A stretch of DNA of 64,000 nucleotides from Phaeobacter inhibens DSM 16374 (GCF_000473105.1 NZ_KI421498.1:2356001-2420000), one strand, 5' to 3'; shown: positions 1 through 8,614, counted from the first letter of the stretch. The notes: generated from the sequence alone by a model not told the origin. Numbers and translations: made by a program.

Positions 1-1055
1 CGCACCATCTCGGCGCACATCTCTTCGGTGGTGATCTCCGGCACCCAGCCCAGTTTCTGCTTCGCCTTGGTGGGATCCCCCAGCAGCGTCTCCACCTCGG
101 CGGGGCGGAAATAACGCGGATCAATCCGCAGCACCACATCGCCCACCTTCAGCGCCGGGGCCATATCGCCCTCGATCGCGGTCACGGTGGCAATTTCCTC
201 CACACCTTCGCCCGAAAACGCCAGCGTCAGCCCCAGCTCCTGCGCCGACCAGGTGATGAACTGGCGCACCGAATATTGCTTGCCGGTGGCAATGACAAAA
301 TCCTCCGGGGCCTCCTGCTGCAACATCATCCACTGCATCCGCACGTAATCCTTCGCATGGCCCCAGTCGCGCAGCGCGTCGATATTGCCCATATAAAGGC
401 ACTCTTCGAGGCCTTGCGCGATATTGGCAAGGCCGCGGGTGATCTTGCGGGTCACGAAGGTTTCACCCCGGCGCGGGCTCTCGTGGTTGAACAGGATGCC
501 GTTGCAGGCATACATACCATAGGCCTCGCGGTAGTTCACCGTGATCCAGTAGGAATAAAGCTTGGCCACAGCATAAGGCGAACGCGGATAAAACGGCGTC
601 GTCTCGCGCTGCGGGGTTTCCTGCACCAACCCGTATAATTCCGAAGTCGAGGCCTGATAAAACCGGGTCTTTTTCTCCAGCCCCAGAAAGCGGATCGCCT
701 CCAGCAGGCGCAGCGTGCCGATGCCATCGACATCGGCGGTATATTCAGGTGCCTCGAAACTTACGGCGACATGGGACTGCGCGCCGAGGTTATAGACCTC
801 ATCCGGTTCAATCTCGCTCAACAGCCGGGTCAGGTTGGAGGTGTCAGTCAGATCGCCGTAATGCAGTTTGAACCGGGCATGATCGGTGTGCGGGTCCTGA
901 TAGATGTGATCCACCCGCTGGGTGTTGAACGACGACGCCCGCCGCTTCAGCCCATGCACCTCATAGCCCTTCTCAAGAAGAAACTCCGCAAGGTACGAAC
1001 CATCCTGACCCGTTACACCGGTGATGAGGGCTTTTTTCACAGTTGGCATTCTCAT
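1..1055 (-). CDS. gmd: GDP-mannose 4,6-dehydratase (3' end cut by window)
   Basis: Converts GDP-D-mannose to GDP-4-keto-6-deoxy-D-mannose, the branch point for GDP-fucose, rhamnose, perosamine and colitose, in the cytoplasm. The extended SDR begins M-R-M-P-T-V-K-K and has the nucleotide motif [13 protein letters not shown] near residue 11, then RRASSFNT and NLGAQSHV, and further on TSELYG and a YAVAK-type Tyr/Lys pair. About 351 codons are present and the end ([11 protein letters not shown]) matches the family C-terminus, so roughly 20 residues lie beyond the window. Two in-frame ATGs (1055 and 1049) are possible; neither has a clear Shine-Dalgarno. It is the last gene seen in a leftward sugar operon, 35 bp after the ColD-like gene, which would use its product. 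Confidence 0.95.
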   Translation of the reverse strand, partial: MRMPTVKKALITGVTGQDGSYLAEFLLEKGYEVHGLKRRASSFNTQRVDHIYQDPHTDHARFKLHYGDLTDTSNLTRLLSEIEPDEVYNLGAQSHVAVSFEAPEYTADVDGIGTLRLLEAIRFLGLEKKTRFYQASTSELYGLVQETPQRETTPFYPRSPYAVAKLYSYWITVNYREAYGMYACNGILFNHESPRRGETFVTRKITRGLANIAQGLEECLYMGNIDALRDWGHAKDYVRMQWMMLQQEAPEDFVIATGKQYSVRQFITWSAQELGLTLAFSGEGVEEIATVTAIEGDMAPALKVGDVVLRIDPRYFRPAEVETLLGDPTKAKQKLGWVPEITTEEMCAEMV

Positions 1056-1090
1056 ATCTATTGTTCTCGCGATCAGACGTCACATACAGC

Positions 1091-2287
1091 TCAGGCTGCA
1101 CGATCACGCATGGTTTTGGGCTGAGCCACAGCTTTGAACGTACCGGCGACGCTGAGGACGTCCGCAGTCGACAGGTTGTGGTGGTTTGGCAAATAGATCC
1201 CGTAGTCATGGATCAGATCCGCATTTGGCAAAATTTCACGCCCATAGTGCCGAATCCAGAAAGGATGGCGAGCGATGTTACCGCAGATAAGCGGCCGACA
1301 TTCAATCTGCTGCGCCCTCAGGTGCTCAAACACGTCCATTCTATTCTCAACCAGTGTGCCATAGGCAAAGGAGGACAACAGATCAGTCTCGCTATCCTGA
1401 GAATAGTACCCGTGCAATTCCTCGGCATAGGTATCGAAATTGCGCGCCCGCACGCGGCAGATATCGTCAAGTTTCAGAATCTGCTGCCGCCCTATGAATG
1501 CCTGCAAGTCGGTCGAACGCAAATTAAAGCCGGCGTAATAGAAGGTATAGAGATTGCGAAAATCATCGATGTTGTGGTCCTGCTGCAGTTGATCCCGCAG
1601 CGTTGGGTTCAGATCTCGGCTCCAGCCATGGGAGCGCAGCGACAACATGACCTGATGCAGCTCACTGTCGTCTGTGACCACCATCCCACCCTCAATCGTT
1701 GAGATATGGTGGCCATAGTAGAATGAAAAACTGCCCGCAGCACCATGGCAGCCGAGTTTGCGCCCACCGCTGACCGAACCAAGGGCTTCGCAGCTGTCTT
1801 CCAGCAACAGCACATCGTAACGGTCACAGATGTCTTGGATCGCCTTCATGTGATTGGCATGACCCAACACATGCACAAGGATCAGCATCGCCGGGGCCTC
1901 ATCCTTGCAGAGCTGTTCCAGGTGTTCCAGATCCAGACCCAGATTCATCGGATCACAGTCACAGAGCCTGACATCGAACCCAAACTGAATGAGCGGCGAC
2001 ACGGTTGTGACCCAGCTGACTGCGGGAGCAATCACCTTATTGTTCCGCAGTCGCCCTGCCTCGCGTGCCGCGTATATCATCAACAGGTTCGCTGAGGAGC
2101 CGGAGTTGACGAATACTGCATGTTTGGAGCCCATCCAGGCCGCAAATTCTTCCTCAAATGCGACGGTTTCCTCGGCCTTTGTCAGACGATTACCAGCCAT
2201 CATCCAATCCGCCGTCTGCTGCAGTTCACGCCGCGAGATCGTGTCCTGCGCAAGGGTGATCGGGCGGGGAGGTTGAAAATTCTTCAT
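1091..2287 (-). CDS. DegT-fold PLP enzyme, ColD-like GDP-4-keto-6-deoxymannose 3-dehydratase
   Basis: A 398-residue member of the DegT/DnrJ/EryC1/StrS sugar aminotransferase fold. Where aminotransferases carry the PLP-binding Lys (SF-x-x-x-K), this protein has His193 in SFYYGHHISTIEGG. That His-for-Lys change is the hallmark of ColD and RfbH/E1, which remove the C3 hydroxyl instead of transaminating. Length fits ColD (about 390) better than the iron-sulfur RfbH (about 437), and no extra Cys cluster is seen. With gmd next to it, the likely reaction is GDP-4-keto-6-deoxymannose to a 3,6-dideoxy-4-keto sugar, as in colitose synthesis. The start overlaps the stop of the upstream glycosyltransferase by ATGA, so translation is coupled. 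The substrate is inferred. Confidence 0.85.
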   Translation of the reverse strand: MKNFQPPRPITLAQDTISRRELQQTADWMMAGNRLTKAEETVAFEEEFAAWMGSKHAVFVNSGSSANLLMIYAAREAGRLRNNKVIAPAVSWVTTVSPLIQFGFDVRLCDCDPMNLGLDLEHLEQLCKDEAPAMLILVHVLGHANHMKAIQDICDRYDVLLLEDSCEALGSVSGGRKLGCHGAAGSFSFYYGHHISTIEGGMVVTDDSELHQVMLSLRSHGWSRDLNPTLRDQLQQDHNIDDFRNLYTFYYAGFNLRSTDLQAFIGRQQILKLDDICRVRARNFDTYAEELHGYYSQDSETDLLSSFAYGTLVENRMDVFEHLRAQQIECRPLICGNIARHPFWIRHYGREILPNADLIHDYGIYLPNHHNLSTADVLSVAGTFKAVAQPKTMRDRAA

Positions 2288-3060
2288 GTCTGTGCCCCCC
2301 TCACAGCTTGCATCGCCTTCAGCTCAACATAGTAATGGCGCACCTCATTGTAGGCGGCAGCTATATTGGCGGCTTTCTCTTTGTCCTTCAGCGCATCGAT
2401 CGTGATCGATCCATCGTGAGCGCGGAAACTTGCGAGAGGTTCCTTTACAAAACCCACCTTTGGATAGCGCAGCATGGACAACAGCGAGGCAAAGATGTCC
2501 GGGCCCACACCATGGTATTCGCTGCTCTGGAGCGGAAGGCGCCCCTGATAGAGCGCATCTATCAGCACCTGGCGCCGGAACAGCGCCGCGCCCGGCGAGA
2601 TGAGCGAGCCGACAATGTTTTCCTCCGCTAGGCGGTTGTCGAAAATTCCCGTCTCCGGCAGCCATTCCAAAAACTGCATCATCATCTGCTTGCCGGTTTT
2701 GTCGTCAATGACTTCCGCACCGGTAAAGGCAAAGCCGACATCCTCCTTGAGGACAGACGCGCATTTTTCGATGAAGGTCGGCGCGATCCAATCATCATCA
2801 TACTGCAGATGGACAAATTCACCGGTGGCGTGCAGTACGCCTTCAAGCCAGCAAAAATGCGGGCCAAAGTCTTTCTCCCGGCGAATATAAGTGATTTTAT
2901 CGCCATATTCTGCAGCGACCTGTGCAGTATGATCGGTCGACCCGTGATCAGACACGATGACCTCGCATGGCATCGTTTGATTAAGCGCGCAGTCAATCGC
3001 TTTGGGCAACATATCCGCACGATTAAACGTCGGGATTACGATGGAAATTGTCTTAGTCAT
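2284..3060 (-). CDS. family 2 glycosyltransferase
   Basis: GT-A-fold glycosyltransferase of about 258 residues. It opens with the GT2 signature ISIVIPTFNRADMLPKAID and continues with VSDHGSTDHT. A metal-binding acidic run (YDDDW) lies near residue 95. There are no membrane segments, so it should act at the inner face of the inner membrane, adding one sugar to a lipid-linked saccharide. The start at 3060 (MTKTISIV) overlaps the stop of the upstream SDR gene, and its own stop overlaps the next start by ATGA. A longer upstream start exists but would run further into the SDR gene. Donor and acceptor cannot be told from sequence; context suggests a deoxyhexose made by the same operon. Confidence 0.88.
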   Translation of the reverse strand: MTKTISIVIPTFNRADMLPKAIDCALNQTMPCEVIVSDHGSTDHTAQVAAEYGDKITYIRREKDFGPHFCWLEGVLHATGEFVHLQYDDDWIAPTFIEKCASVLKEDVGFAFTGAEVIDDKTGKQMMMQFLEWLPETGIFDNRLAEENIVGSLISPGAALFRRQVLIDALYQGRLPLQSSEYHGVGPDIFASLLSMLRYPKVGFVKEPLASFRAHDGSITIDALKDKEKAANIAAAYNEVRHYYVELKAMQAVRGAQT

Positions 3061-3850
3061 GGCGTTCTCCAAGGATCGCACGCAGGCGCGTCACATCAGC
3101 CTCGAGCGTGTCATTTTGGCCCACAGGCCGTATATTCAGCGGAAAGGGAGCGATTGCTTGTGCAAAGTCGGCCACAGTCACCGCGTTACCAGACGCGACA
3201 TTGACCGGACCCTCGGCTTCAGAAAGCGCGAGTTCAGTAATCAGGCGCGCAGCCTCAGACGCCGGAAGAAAGTCGCGCCGACTGCCAGCCCCATGCAATT
3301 CAAACGGCGCCTCTGGTGAATGGGTTGCAAATCGCTTCTCAAGTGTTGGGCGCAGATAGCTTCCGGTTTGGTCGGGATCGTGGATTGAAAATAGCCGTGC
3401 GATGCACAGCGATCGACCAGTCGCGGCACAAATCTGCCGCGCAGCCTGCTCCGACATGAGCTTTGTTTGACCATAAAGTGACACCGGCTCAGTTGTGTCG
3501 GTCTCTCGAAGCGGTGTCTCTTGGCTTGCGTAAACGTGACTGGACGAACACAGAAGCATCCGTGCCGGGCTGCCATCAAGCGCCGTAAGAAGGTTAATCG
3601 CCCCACCGGCATTCACCGCAAAGGCCGCGCCCGGATTTGCGCGAACCGATTGAACCGGCACCATTGCGGCAAGGTGGATAACCAGATCAAGCGGCCCAGC
3701 TCTCTCGATGGCCTGTGCAACCTCATGCGGATTGGTCAGATCAGCGGTGTTTCGCAACACCTCGGCATCAGGTGCTAACGTCTCCAGTGCCCTCAGAGCA
3801 TGGCGTCCCACGACCCCCCCGCTACCGGTTAGGAAAATACGTCTCGACAT
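3053..3850 (-). CDS. NAD-dependent epimerase/dehydratase (extended SDR)
   Basis: Extended short-chain dehydrogenase of 265 residues, short for the family (usually 300-330). The Rossmann motif TGSGGVVG is at the N-terminus, followed by the HLAAMV segment and an active-site SLYGQTK (Tyr-x-x-x-Lys) with a preceding CSSSHVY Ser. It resembles GDP-4-keto-6-deoxymannose reductases and dTDP-rhamnose-type reductases. In this operon it may reduce (or epimerise and reduce) the 4-keto sugar left by Gmd and the ColD-like enzyme; that is inference. The start at 3850 (MSRRIFLTG) lies 2 bp after the stop of the upstream gene; an upstream GTG would extend it into that gene and is less likely. Confidence 0.85.
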   Translation of the reverse strand: MSRRIFLTGSGGVVGRHALRALETLAPDAEVLRNTADLTNPHEVAQAIERAGPLDLVIHLAAMVPVQSVRANPGAAFAVNAGGAINLLTALDGSPARMLLCSSSHVYASQETPLRETDTTEPVSLYGQTKLMSEQAARQICAATGRSLCIARLFSIHDPDQTGSYLRPTLEKRFATHSPEAPFELHGAGSRRDFLPASEAARLITELALSEAEGPVNVASGNAVTVADFAQAIAPFPLNIRPVGQNDTLEADVTRLRAILGERHD

Positions 3851-3852
3851 GG

Positions 3853-4803
3853 TTACTGCACCGCAACCGACTGTGACGGGCACTGTGCCCCAAGCCCCAT
3901 AGCGCGGAATTGAGCGGCCAACTTGTCACTGGCCTGTTCGATCTTGTTACGCGGTCCGCGTTCCGGAACAACGGGCTCAGGATCTAAGCCCGGCCACTTC
4001 GAGAAATCACCTGAAAGGACGAAGTTTGCGAAGGAAACCAGACTGACACCATGAGCGCGCAGATGATCATTGTCCTGATGAGGCCGAAATTCGGCTTGCG
4101 AGTCCTCGTCTGAATAATACCGGCCGACGATCATAGGAATGCGCGTGAATTTGCAGTTATTCTTGGACAGCATTTGCCAGAAAATCGAGTCTCCAATCGA
4201 TTTGATCGGCGTTTGGTTGCCGAAATAGCTGGGGTACCACTGCCCCACTTGTTTCAGGTTCCAAAGCGTCGCCGGCCCATAGGTCCCCCGCTCTGCAGTA
4301 CCACTGCCAAGCCGCAGGCCAGCCTGTGCCTTGGGCGGCCAGTCGGCGACGAAACTCGTCTTCCAGAGGTCCTCAACCACAAACTCCTGTTCCAAATGGC
4401 TCTCATCAAAGCTTACCAGCCATTCGCCACCCACCAATGTCGATTTGGTGGCAGCAGCTGTCGCCACCATCGCTTGGACCGCGTTGGTGGCCAGCCGATC
4501 ATCCATATTGAGGTTCATGATGTAGTTGGTCTGTGCCAATGCCGTTGCCGCTGACCAGGCTTCGTAGATCGTCAGAGGCGCGTCGAAGCTATACCAGGGA
4601 GCCTCCAGCCAATCTGGAGCAACGTCGCCGTTGTCAAAGATATAACAAGGCTCCACCGGAATCGACTGCGCCTTCAGATTCGCCCAATGGGAGCGCAACA
4701 ATTCCAACTTGTTGGGCTGCTTATGCCAAACAGCACAGAAAACCGTCACCAATGGGCGATCAGGCGCATTTGGATCAGGAGCATTAAACGAACGAAACTG
4801 CAT
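3853..4803 (-). CDS. putative glycosyltransferase, first gene of the sugar operon
   Basis: A soluble protein of 316 residues with the look of a GT-A transferase: an N-terminal strand (LVTVFCAVWHKQ), an acidic NLNMDD motif in place of DXD, and a later GDSIFWQML segment. No signal peptide or membrane helix is visible. I cannot place it in a numbered family with confidence. The start at 4803 (MQFRSFNAPD) is preferred over an ATG eight codons upstream. It heads a leftward five-gene operon, with the next gene 2 bp away, and the IS3 element lies about 145 bp upstream, so the operon promoter must lie in that gap or within the IS. Confidence 0.72.
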   Translation of the reverse strand: MQFRSFNAPDPNAPDRPLVTVFCAVWHKQPNKLELLRSHWANLKAQSIPVEPCYIFDNGDVAPDWLEAPWYSFDAPLTIYEAWSAATALAQTNYIMNLNMDDRLATNAVQAMVATAAATKSTLVGGEWLVSFDESHLEQEFVVEDLWKTSFVADWPPKAQAGLRLGSGTAERGTYGPATLWNLKQVGQWYPSYFGNQTPIKSIGDSIFWQMLSKNNCKFTRIPMIVGRYYSDEDSQAEFRPHQDNDHLRAHGVSLVSFANFVLSGDFSKWPGLDPEPVVPERGPRNKIEQASDKLAAQFRAMGLGAQCPSQSVAVQ

Positions 4804-4967
4804 GTGACCGGTTCTCCAGCAAAACACGCACGGCTTTGTGCGCGTACATTCGCGAAGATATGCCCAGAAGAGATAAATTTGAGTTAAGTCACCATGGTTT
4901 TGGCGACTTCTCCGACCGCTTAGTCAGGTTGGTCTTGTCACGCTTTCGTGCCGCTCCAAGTGCTCGT

Positions 4968-5825
4968 TTAAGCCACCTTCCGTTCGAAAGCGACCGGGCT
5001 TATCCAGCCCAGTGCTGAGTGACGGCGTCGTGGATTGTAGAACCCGTTGATGTATTCGAAGATTGCCATCTCAGCCTTCCGCCGTGTCTCCCAAGGATGC
5101 CGCCAGATCAGCTCCGCCTTGATCGTCTTAAAGAAGGTTTCGACGGCAGCATTGTCGTAACAATTACCCTTGCCGCTCATGGACACCTTAAAGCCGTGCT
5201 GGCGCAGGATCTTCTGATAATCATGAGAACAATATTGCGATCCGCGATCGGTGTGGTGGATGCAGTCCTTGGGCGGTTGCCGGAACGCGATGGCCATGTT
5301 CAACGCTCGGATTGCCAAGTCGCGTTTCATGCGGTTGCTAACGGCCCAACCGATTACCCGCCTGGAATGTAGGTCCAGGATAACAGCCAAATACAACCAG
5401 CCTTCGCGCGTCCAGACATAGCTGATGTCACCCGCCCATTTCTGGTTTTGTTTATCAGCGTTGAAGTCACGATCCAGCAGGTTGGGTGCTATATTGAGCT
5501 TATGATCGCTGTCAGTGGTCACCTTGTGTTTGCGGGTCCGAACAACAGATATGCCGTTCTGACGCATCAATCTGCCCACACGGCGATGGCCAACATCCAA
5601 GCCGATCTCCTTCAGCTCTTCGGTCATACGCGGCCTGCCATAACTGCCTAAACTGAGACGCGACTGTTCTTTGATATGCGCCAGCGTGACCAGGTCAGAT
5701 CGCTGTCTGCGGCTGGCTGGCCGACTGCGGAACGCACGCAAACCGCGCAGGCTGACATCCATAACCTGACACAGGCGCGCTGCCGGAAACGCATCCCGGT
5801 GTTCTTCGATGAACCTAAACCTCAT
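4968..5825 (-). CDS. IS3-family transposase OrfB (DDE integrase core)
   Basis: 285 residues with an HTH_21-like region (SLGSYGRPRMTEEL) followed by an rve integrase core. The DDE triad is visible: Asp in WAGDISYVWT, Asp in HHTDRGSQY and Glu in NAAVETFFK. It catalyses cut-and-circularise transposition of the IS. In this family the active enzyme is an OrfAB fusion made by -1 slippage; the A7 run at 5855-5861 is in the right frame for that. Because orfA carries a stop codon upstream of the slippage site, full-length OrfAB cannot be made from this copy unless translation restarts at the GTG at 6019. Confidence 0.92.
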   Translation of the reverse strand: MRFRFIEEHRDAFPAARLCQVMDVSLRGLRAFRSRPASRRQRSDLVTLAHIKEQSRLSLGSYGRPRMTEELKEIGLDVGHRRVGRLMRQNGISVVRTRKHKVTTDSDHKLNIAPNLLDRDFNADKQNQKWAGDISYVWTREGWLYLAVILDLHSRRVIGWAVSNRMKRDLAIRALNMAIAFRQPPKDCIHHTDRGSQYCSHDYQKILRQHGFKVSMSGKGNCYDNAAVETFFKTIKAELIWRHPWETRRKAEMAIFEYINGFYNPRRRHSALGWISPVAFERKVA

Positions 5826-6097
5826 GGCTTTTGGCTCGCGAAGAACTGCGTTGCTTTTTTTAGGATGTCCCGCTCCTCCTTGAGAATGCGGTTCTCACGC
5901 CTAAGCCGGTCATTCTCTTGAGCAAGGCTCAAATCTTCTTTCGACACCACGTCTGTATCTCTGTGCGCGGTGATCCATTTGTTCAGCGTCGACATACCGA
6001 CGCCAAGATCATCCGCCACCTACTTACGCGTTAGCCCGCTGGTTAACGCAATCCGCACCGCATCTTGGCGAAATTCGTCCGTCCGTTTTAGTCCCAT
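5822..6097 (-). pseudogene. IS3-family transposase OrfA, interrupted by nonsense codon
   Basis: HTH_Tnp_1 OrfA with a C-terminal coiled coil (NDRLRRENRILKEERDIL). It starts at ATG 6097 (MGLKRTDEFRQD) after AAGGAGA. Codon 26 is TAG (6020-6022) where the family normally has a sense codon, probably CAG (Lys-Gln in the HTH). Downstream the frame is intact to 5822 and overlaps orfB. This is a single-base decay event, so the IS copy is probably inactive on its own. Confidence 0.85.
5854..5861 (-). other. programmed -1 frameshift site of the IS
   Basis: Read on the minus strand, A7G spans codons CTA AAA AAA GCA of orfA. Codon phase shows that stepping back one base enters the orfB frame. IS3-family elements use such A-runs to make OrfAB. 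Confidence 0.6.
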
Positions 6098-6141
6098 AGT
6101 TCATCTCCTTTGGTGCAGTAAATGCTATCAAAGGAGCGGCA

Positions 6142-6844
6142 TCAAACCGCGACAGGTCCACTTGCGCATCTCATCGTCCAGTTCCCTGCATTTCCCTTGT
6201 ACCCTGCGGATGTCCTCCACGGGGATCGACAGGCGTTCCGAGACCCCAGCGTTGCGGTCGTAGTAGACATTGGAAAAAGGCGAGGTGATATCAAGTCCTT
6301 GTTCGGCTGCAGCAAAGTTGAAGACCGCTCGCACGGTACCAAAGATCCGAGTGACTGAGCTGCCGGTCAAACCACGCTTGACCAAAGCGTCACGAAAGGC
6401 GTTGGCGTCTGCTTTTGTGTAGTCAGATAGCGGTTTGTCACCACAAACGTCGATCACATAGCCACACGAACGATGCGCTGCCCTCTCGAACGTCTTTGGG
6501 CGTCCGTGGCCCTTGAGGCGGACATATGTCAACACTCCCTCGGAAAGCGTCAGAACGTCAGGTGTGACAACTTTAGAATTGGTGGAAGCAGGACGCGACA
6601 ACCCATGGCGCAGCAAGTGCTTCCCAGGCAACTCGGCATCCTGAGATCTAAGATGGTACCAATATTCATCCAACTTCACCGATGCGCTGTTAGCCCTAGC
6701 CAATGCAATGGCACGTGATCGTGTTCTCAGAGAGTAGGAAATTTTCGCAGAGGAATAGTGTGGCCTGAGATCCTTAGGAACCCGCCGGTTGAAGTAAAAA
6801 ATACCCTCTTTGAGGAAAAGGTACTTACCGGAAATGTTCTCCAA
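6142..6844 (-). pseudogene. tyrosine integrase, N-terminal remnant cut by the IS
   Basis: About 234 residues remain of a phage-type integrase. The N-terminal DUF6538-like segment (KYLFLKEGIFYFNRRVPKDL) and the SAM-like core-binding domain (GHGRPKTFERAAH, then SVTRIFGTVRAVFNFA) are intact. It breaks off after about 234 residues (RKWTCRG) where the IS begins. The catalytic domain with R-K-H-R-H-Y is absent; the far flank of the IS (below 4949) does not resume it, so about 150 residues were lost. Its start lies 67 bp from the 47-bp tRNA-Phe repeat and it reads away from it, the usual layout for a tRNA-borne island. It therefore marks an older island to the left, possibly including the sugar operon. 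Confidence 0.85.
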
Positions 6845-6910
6845 AATGTTCTACGCCTCGCCTTGCCATGTGCAAAAGCTGATGCAAAACAACAGGTTAG
6901 ATCTGATAAA

Positions 6911-6957
6911 TGGTGCCCGGGGGCGGAATCGAACCACCGACACGAGGATTTTCAATC
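6911..6957. repeat. distal attachment site (47-bp direct repeat)
   Basis: Identical over 47 bp to 16342-16388 and covers the tRNA-Phe 3' end from CCA through the anticodon loop. The next 40 bp (6958-6997) only faintly resemble a tRNA 5' half and would not pair with the acceptor stem, so this copy is not a tRNA gene. Confidence 0.92.
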
Positions 6958-6997
6958 ATTCTGCACTCTAATCGCGCCGCTATCGGCTGGCCCGAAA

Positions 6998-7093
6998 TGA
7001 GACAAAATGAGACAGCCTAACGCCTGAAAACACAGGGAAAACCAAAGACGAAACTGCGACATGCTGACGCATTGGTTGTCTCAGGTTGTCTCA
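6998..7093. repeat. four TGAGACA repeats inside the left end
   Basis: TGAGACA occurs at 6998-7004 and 7008-7014 (10-bp period), and its complement TGTCTCA at 7077-7083 and 7087-7093 (again 10-bp period). Paired 10-bp spacing next to an att site suggests arm-type binding sites for the integrase or an excision factor. The rest of the 350-bp stretch 6845-7195 holds the att repeat and no gene. Confidence 0.65.
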
Positions 7094-7120
7094 CCCGATT
7101 TCAGGCTATCCAACAGGTTT

Positions 7121-7139
7121 TGCAGTCCCGTGCAGTCCC
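7121..7139. repeat. tandem TGCAGTCCC repeat, left end
   Basis: Two direct copies of TGCAGTCCC at 7121 and 7131. The same word occurs three times in tandem near the right end (16245-16277), so it looks like an integrase arm site shared by both ends. Confidence 0.65.
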
Positions 7140-7195
7140 ACTTCGCGTTCGGCGGTTTGGCCAATGTTCACCTCGTAATCAACACGAGGTTCGAC

Positions 7196-8563
7196 ATGAA
7201 AACCACTCAAAACCTGACCGACAAACTGGTCCAGAACATTACGACAGACAAGCCCCGTCTCCAGATCACTGACGCAAAGACAACCGGCCTAAAACTGCGT
7301 GTTTCGCGCTCTGGGCACAAGTCGTTTGCCCTGATGATCCGCAACAACGCCGGGAAGTATGAAACATTCACAATCGGTTCCTATCCGGACATTTCGCTCA
7401 AGCAGGCCCGAGAGATCGCCCTTCAAATCCGCGTGGACCTGAAAATCAATGGGGAGTTCAAACCGACACCGCCATGCGTTGCCCCGGTGGAAAAAATCAC
7501 CCTGCGGCAATTGCTGGACGAGGTTCAGCCCTTTTTTGCATTGACCAAGAAAAGCTGGCGTCCCCGTGGCGGTCCGGAATCGTCCGCCTACACACGGAAC
7601 ACAATTGAGCGCGTTTTCGCGCCGTTGTTGGATAAACCAATCGAGGCCCTAACGGCAGAAGAGTTCGGCTTGGTTGCCAATGCTTACAAACCTGTTCGCC
7701 CCCTGAAAGGCAAAGCCACGGCGAACGGCCAAGTGTCGCGGGCCTTGTCCTATCTGTCACCGGTTCTGGATTGGGCCGCACACCGAGGGCGCAAGTTCGG
7801 CAAAATTGGCGCGGGTCGTCCTAATCGCCTCAATGCGCCTGAGCTTCGCCGCATCCACGATCCTGCCTCAACCGACCCCACGATCTCAGGCAAGCGGGAA
7901 CGAGTGCTAAGCGTCGAGGAAATCGCGGCAATCGTTCCGTTGCTCCAATACCCGGCTCCGCAGAAACTCCGCCGCCGGAACATGCTGCCAAAAAATGACT
8001 TTGGCCCCATCGCATTGCGGTTTCTGTTGCTGACCCTGGCACGGCGTGAGGAAGTGGCTGCTGCCCGCTGGCGAGACATCGACTTTGCCAACGGCGTCTG
8101 GGTCAAACCCGAGGTGAAAGACACGACAGGGGAAGGACGCAGCCAGCGCCTGCCGTTATCGGGTGCAACCTTGGACCTCCTCAAAGCGCTTCCCGGCTAC
8201 ACCAAAGGCGCGGGTAATGCATTCGTGTTTCCAAACCGCGATGGAGGCAGGCTCGACAATTGGAACCGCATCGCGGAACAGGTCCAGAAAGGCAGCAAAA
8301 CCAGCGACTGGACGCGCCATGACCTGCGCCGCACCGGGGCAACCCTGCTGGAGGAATTACAGGTGCCAGTTCAGACCGTCGAAGCGATCCTCGATCACAC
8401 CAACCGGTTCGCCAACGCGGGCGTCAGCGGGTCTGCGAGCCACTATATGATCGCCACACGGATTTTGAACGAAACGGAAGACCCCAAGGTCGTCGCGCTG
8501 AACAAATTGAGCGCCGCATTAGACCACATCGTTGCGACCGTGAAACCCTCAAATCCTGCTTAG
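7196..8563 (+). CDS. P4-type tyrosine integrase
   Basis: 455 residues counted from ATG 7196 (MKTTQNLTDKL), the start that fits the family; an in-frame ATG at 7061 would run through the arm repeats. It has an N-terminal DUF4102 arm-binding domain (KTTGLKLRVSRSG, then TIGSYPDISLKQAREIA), a core-binding domain near 110-210 and a catalytic domain. The active-site residues are visible: Arg283/284 (LARREEV), His375-x-x-Arg378 (RHDLRR), His401 (LDHTNRF) and Tyr417 (SHYMIATR). It should integrate and excise the element at tRNA-Phe. It lies at the end away from the intact tRNA, reading inward. All catalytic residues are present, so the element may still be mobile. Confidence 0.95.
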   Translation: MKTTQNLTDKLVQNITTDKPRLQITDAKTTGLKLRVSRSGHKSFALMIRNNAGKYETFTIGSYPDISLKQAREIALQIRVDLKINGEFKPTPPCVAPVEKITLRQLLDEVQPFFALTKKSWRPRGGPESSAYTRNTIERVFAPLLDKPIEALTAEEFGLVANAYKPVRPLKGKATANGQVSRALSYLSPVLDWAAHRGRKFGKIGAGRPNRLNAPELRRIHDPASTDPTISGKRERVLSVEEIAAIVPLLQYPAPQKLRRRNMLPKNDFGPIALRFLLLTLARREEVAAARWRDIDFANGVWVKPEVKDTTGEGRSQRLPLSGATLDLLKALPGYTKGAGNAFVFPNRDGGRLDNWNRIAEQVQKGSKTSDWTRHDLRRTGATLLEELQVPVQTVEAILDHTNRFANAGVSGSASHYMIATRILNETEDPKVVALNKLSAALDHIVATVKPSNPA

Positions 8564-8567
8564 GACA

Positions 8568-8614
8568 CCGGACGGACGGACGCCTCCCCTTAAGGGGGGC
8601 GTCCGTCCGTCCGG
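8568..8614. terminator. 47-nt GC-rich near-perfect palindrome after the integrase
   Basis: Arms of 16 bp match exactly (CCGGACGGACGGACGC and its complement), and the inner CCCC/GGGG pairs around TTAA with one bulged T. GGAC-type tetramers repeat in each arm. There is no following T-run, so it may be a two-way terminator or a protein or replication site rather than a standard terminator. Confidence 0.6.

Larger units (their letters stand above)
4949..6141 (-). mobile_element. IS3-family insertion sequence
   Basis: About 1.19 kb with two overlapping transposase frames on the minus strand. The ends were placed from a 9-bp perfect inverted repeat, TGCCGCTCC at 4949-4957 and its complement at 6133-6141. 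No matching 3-4 bp target duplication is visible at these ends (TCG on one side, TCA on the other), which suggests a one-sided deletion after insertion. It lies against a truncated integrase whose catalytic half is missing. Exact ends could be off by a few bases. Confidence 0.75.

Noticed and set aside
4860-4948. possible continuation of the broken integrase beyond the IS
   Set aside because: The only open frame is about 18 codons and shows none of the integrase catalytic motifs, so the C-terminal half is deleted rather than displaced.
6958-6997. tRNA-like 5' half next to the distal att repeat
   Set aside because: Some D-arm-like letters are seen, but the 5' end does not pair with the CCCGGGC acceptor strand, so it is not a second tRNA-Phe.
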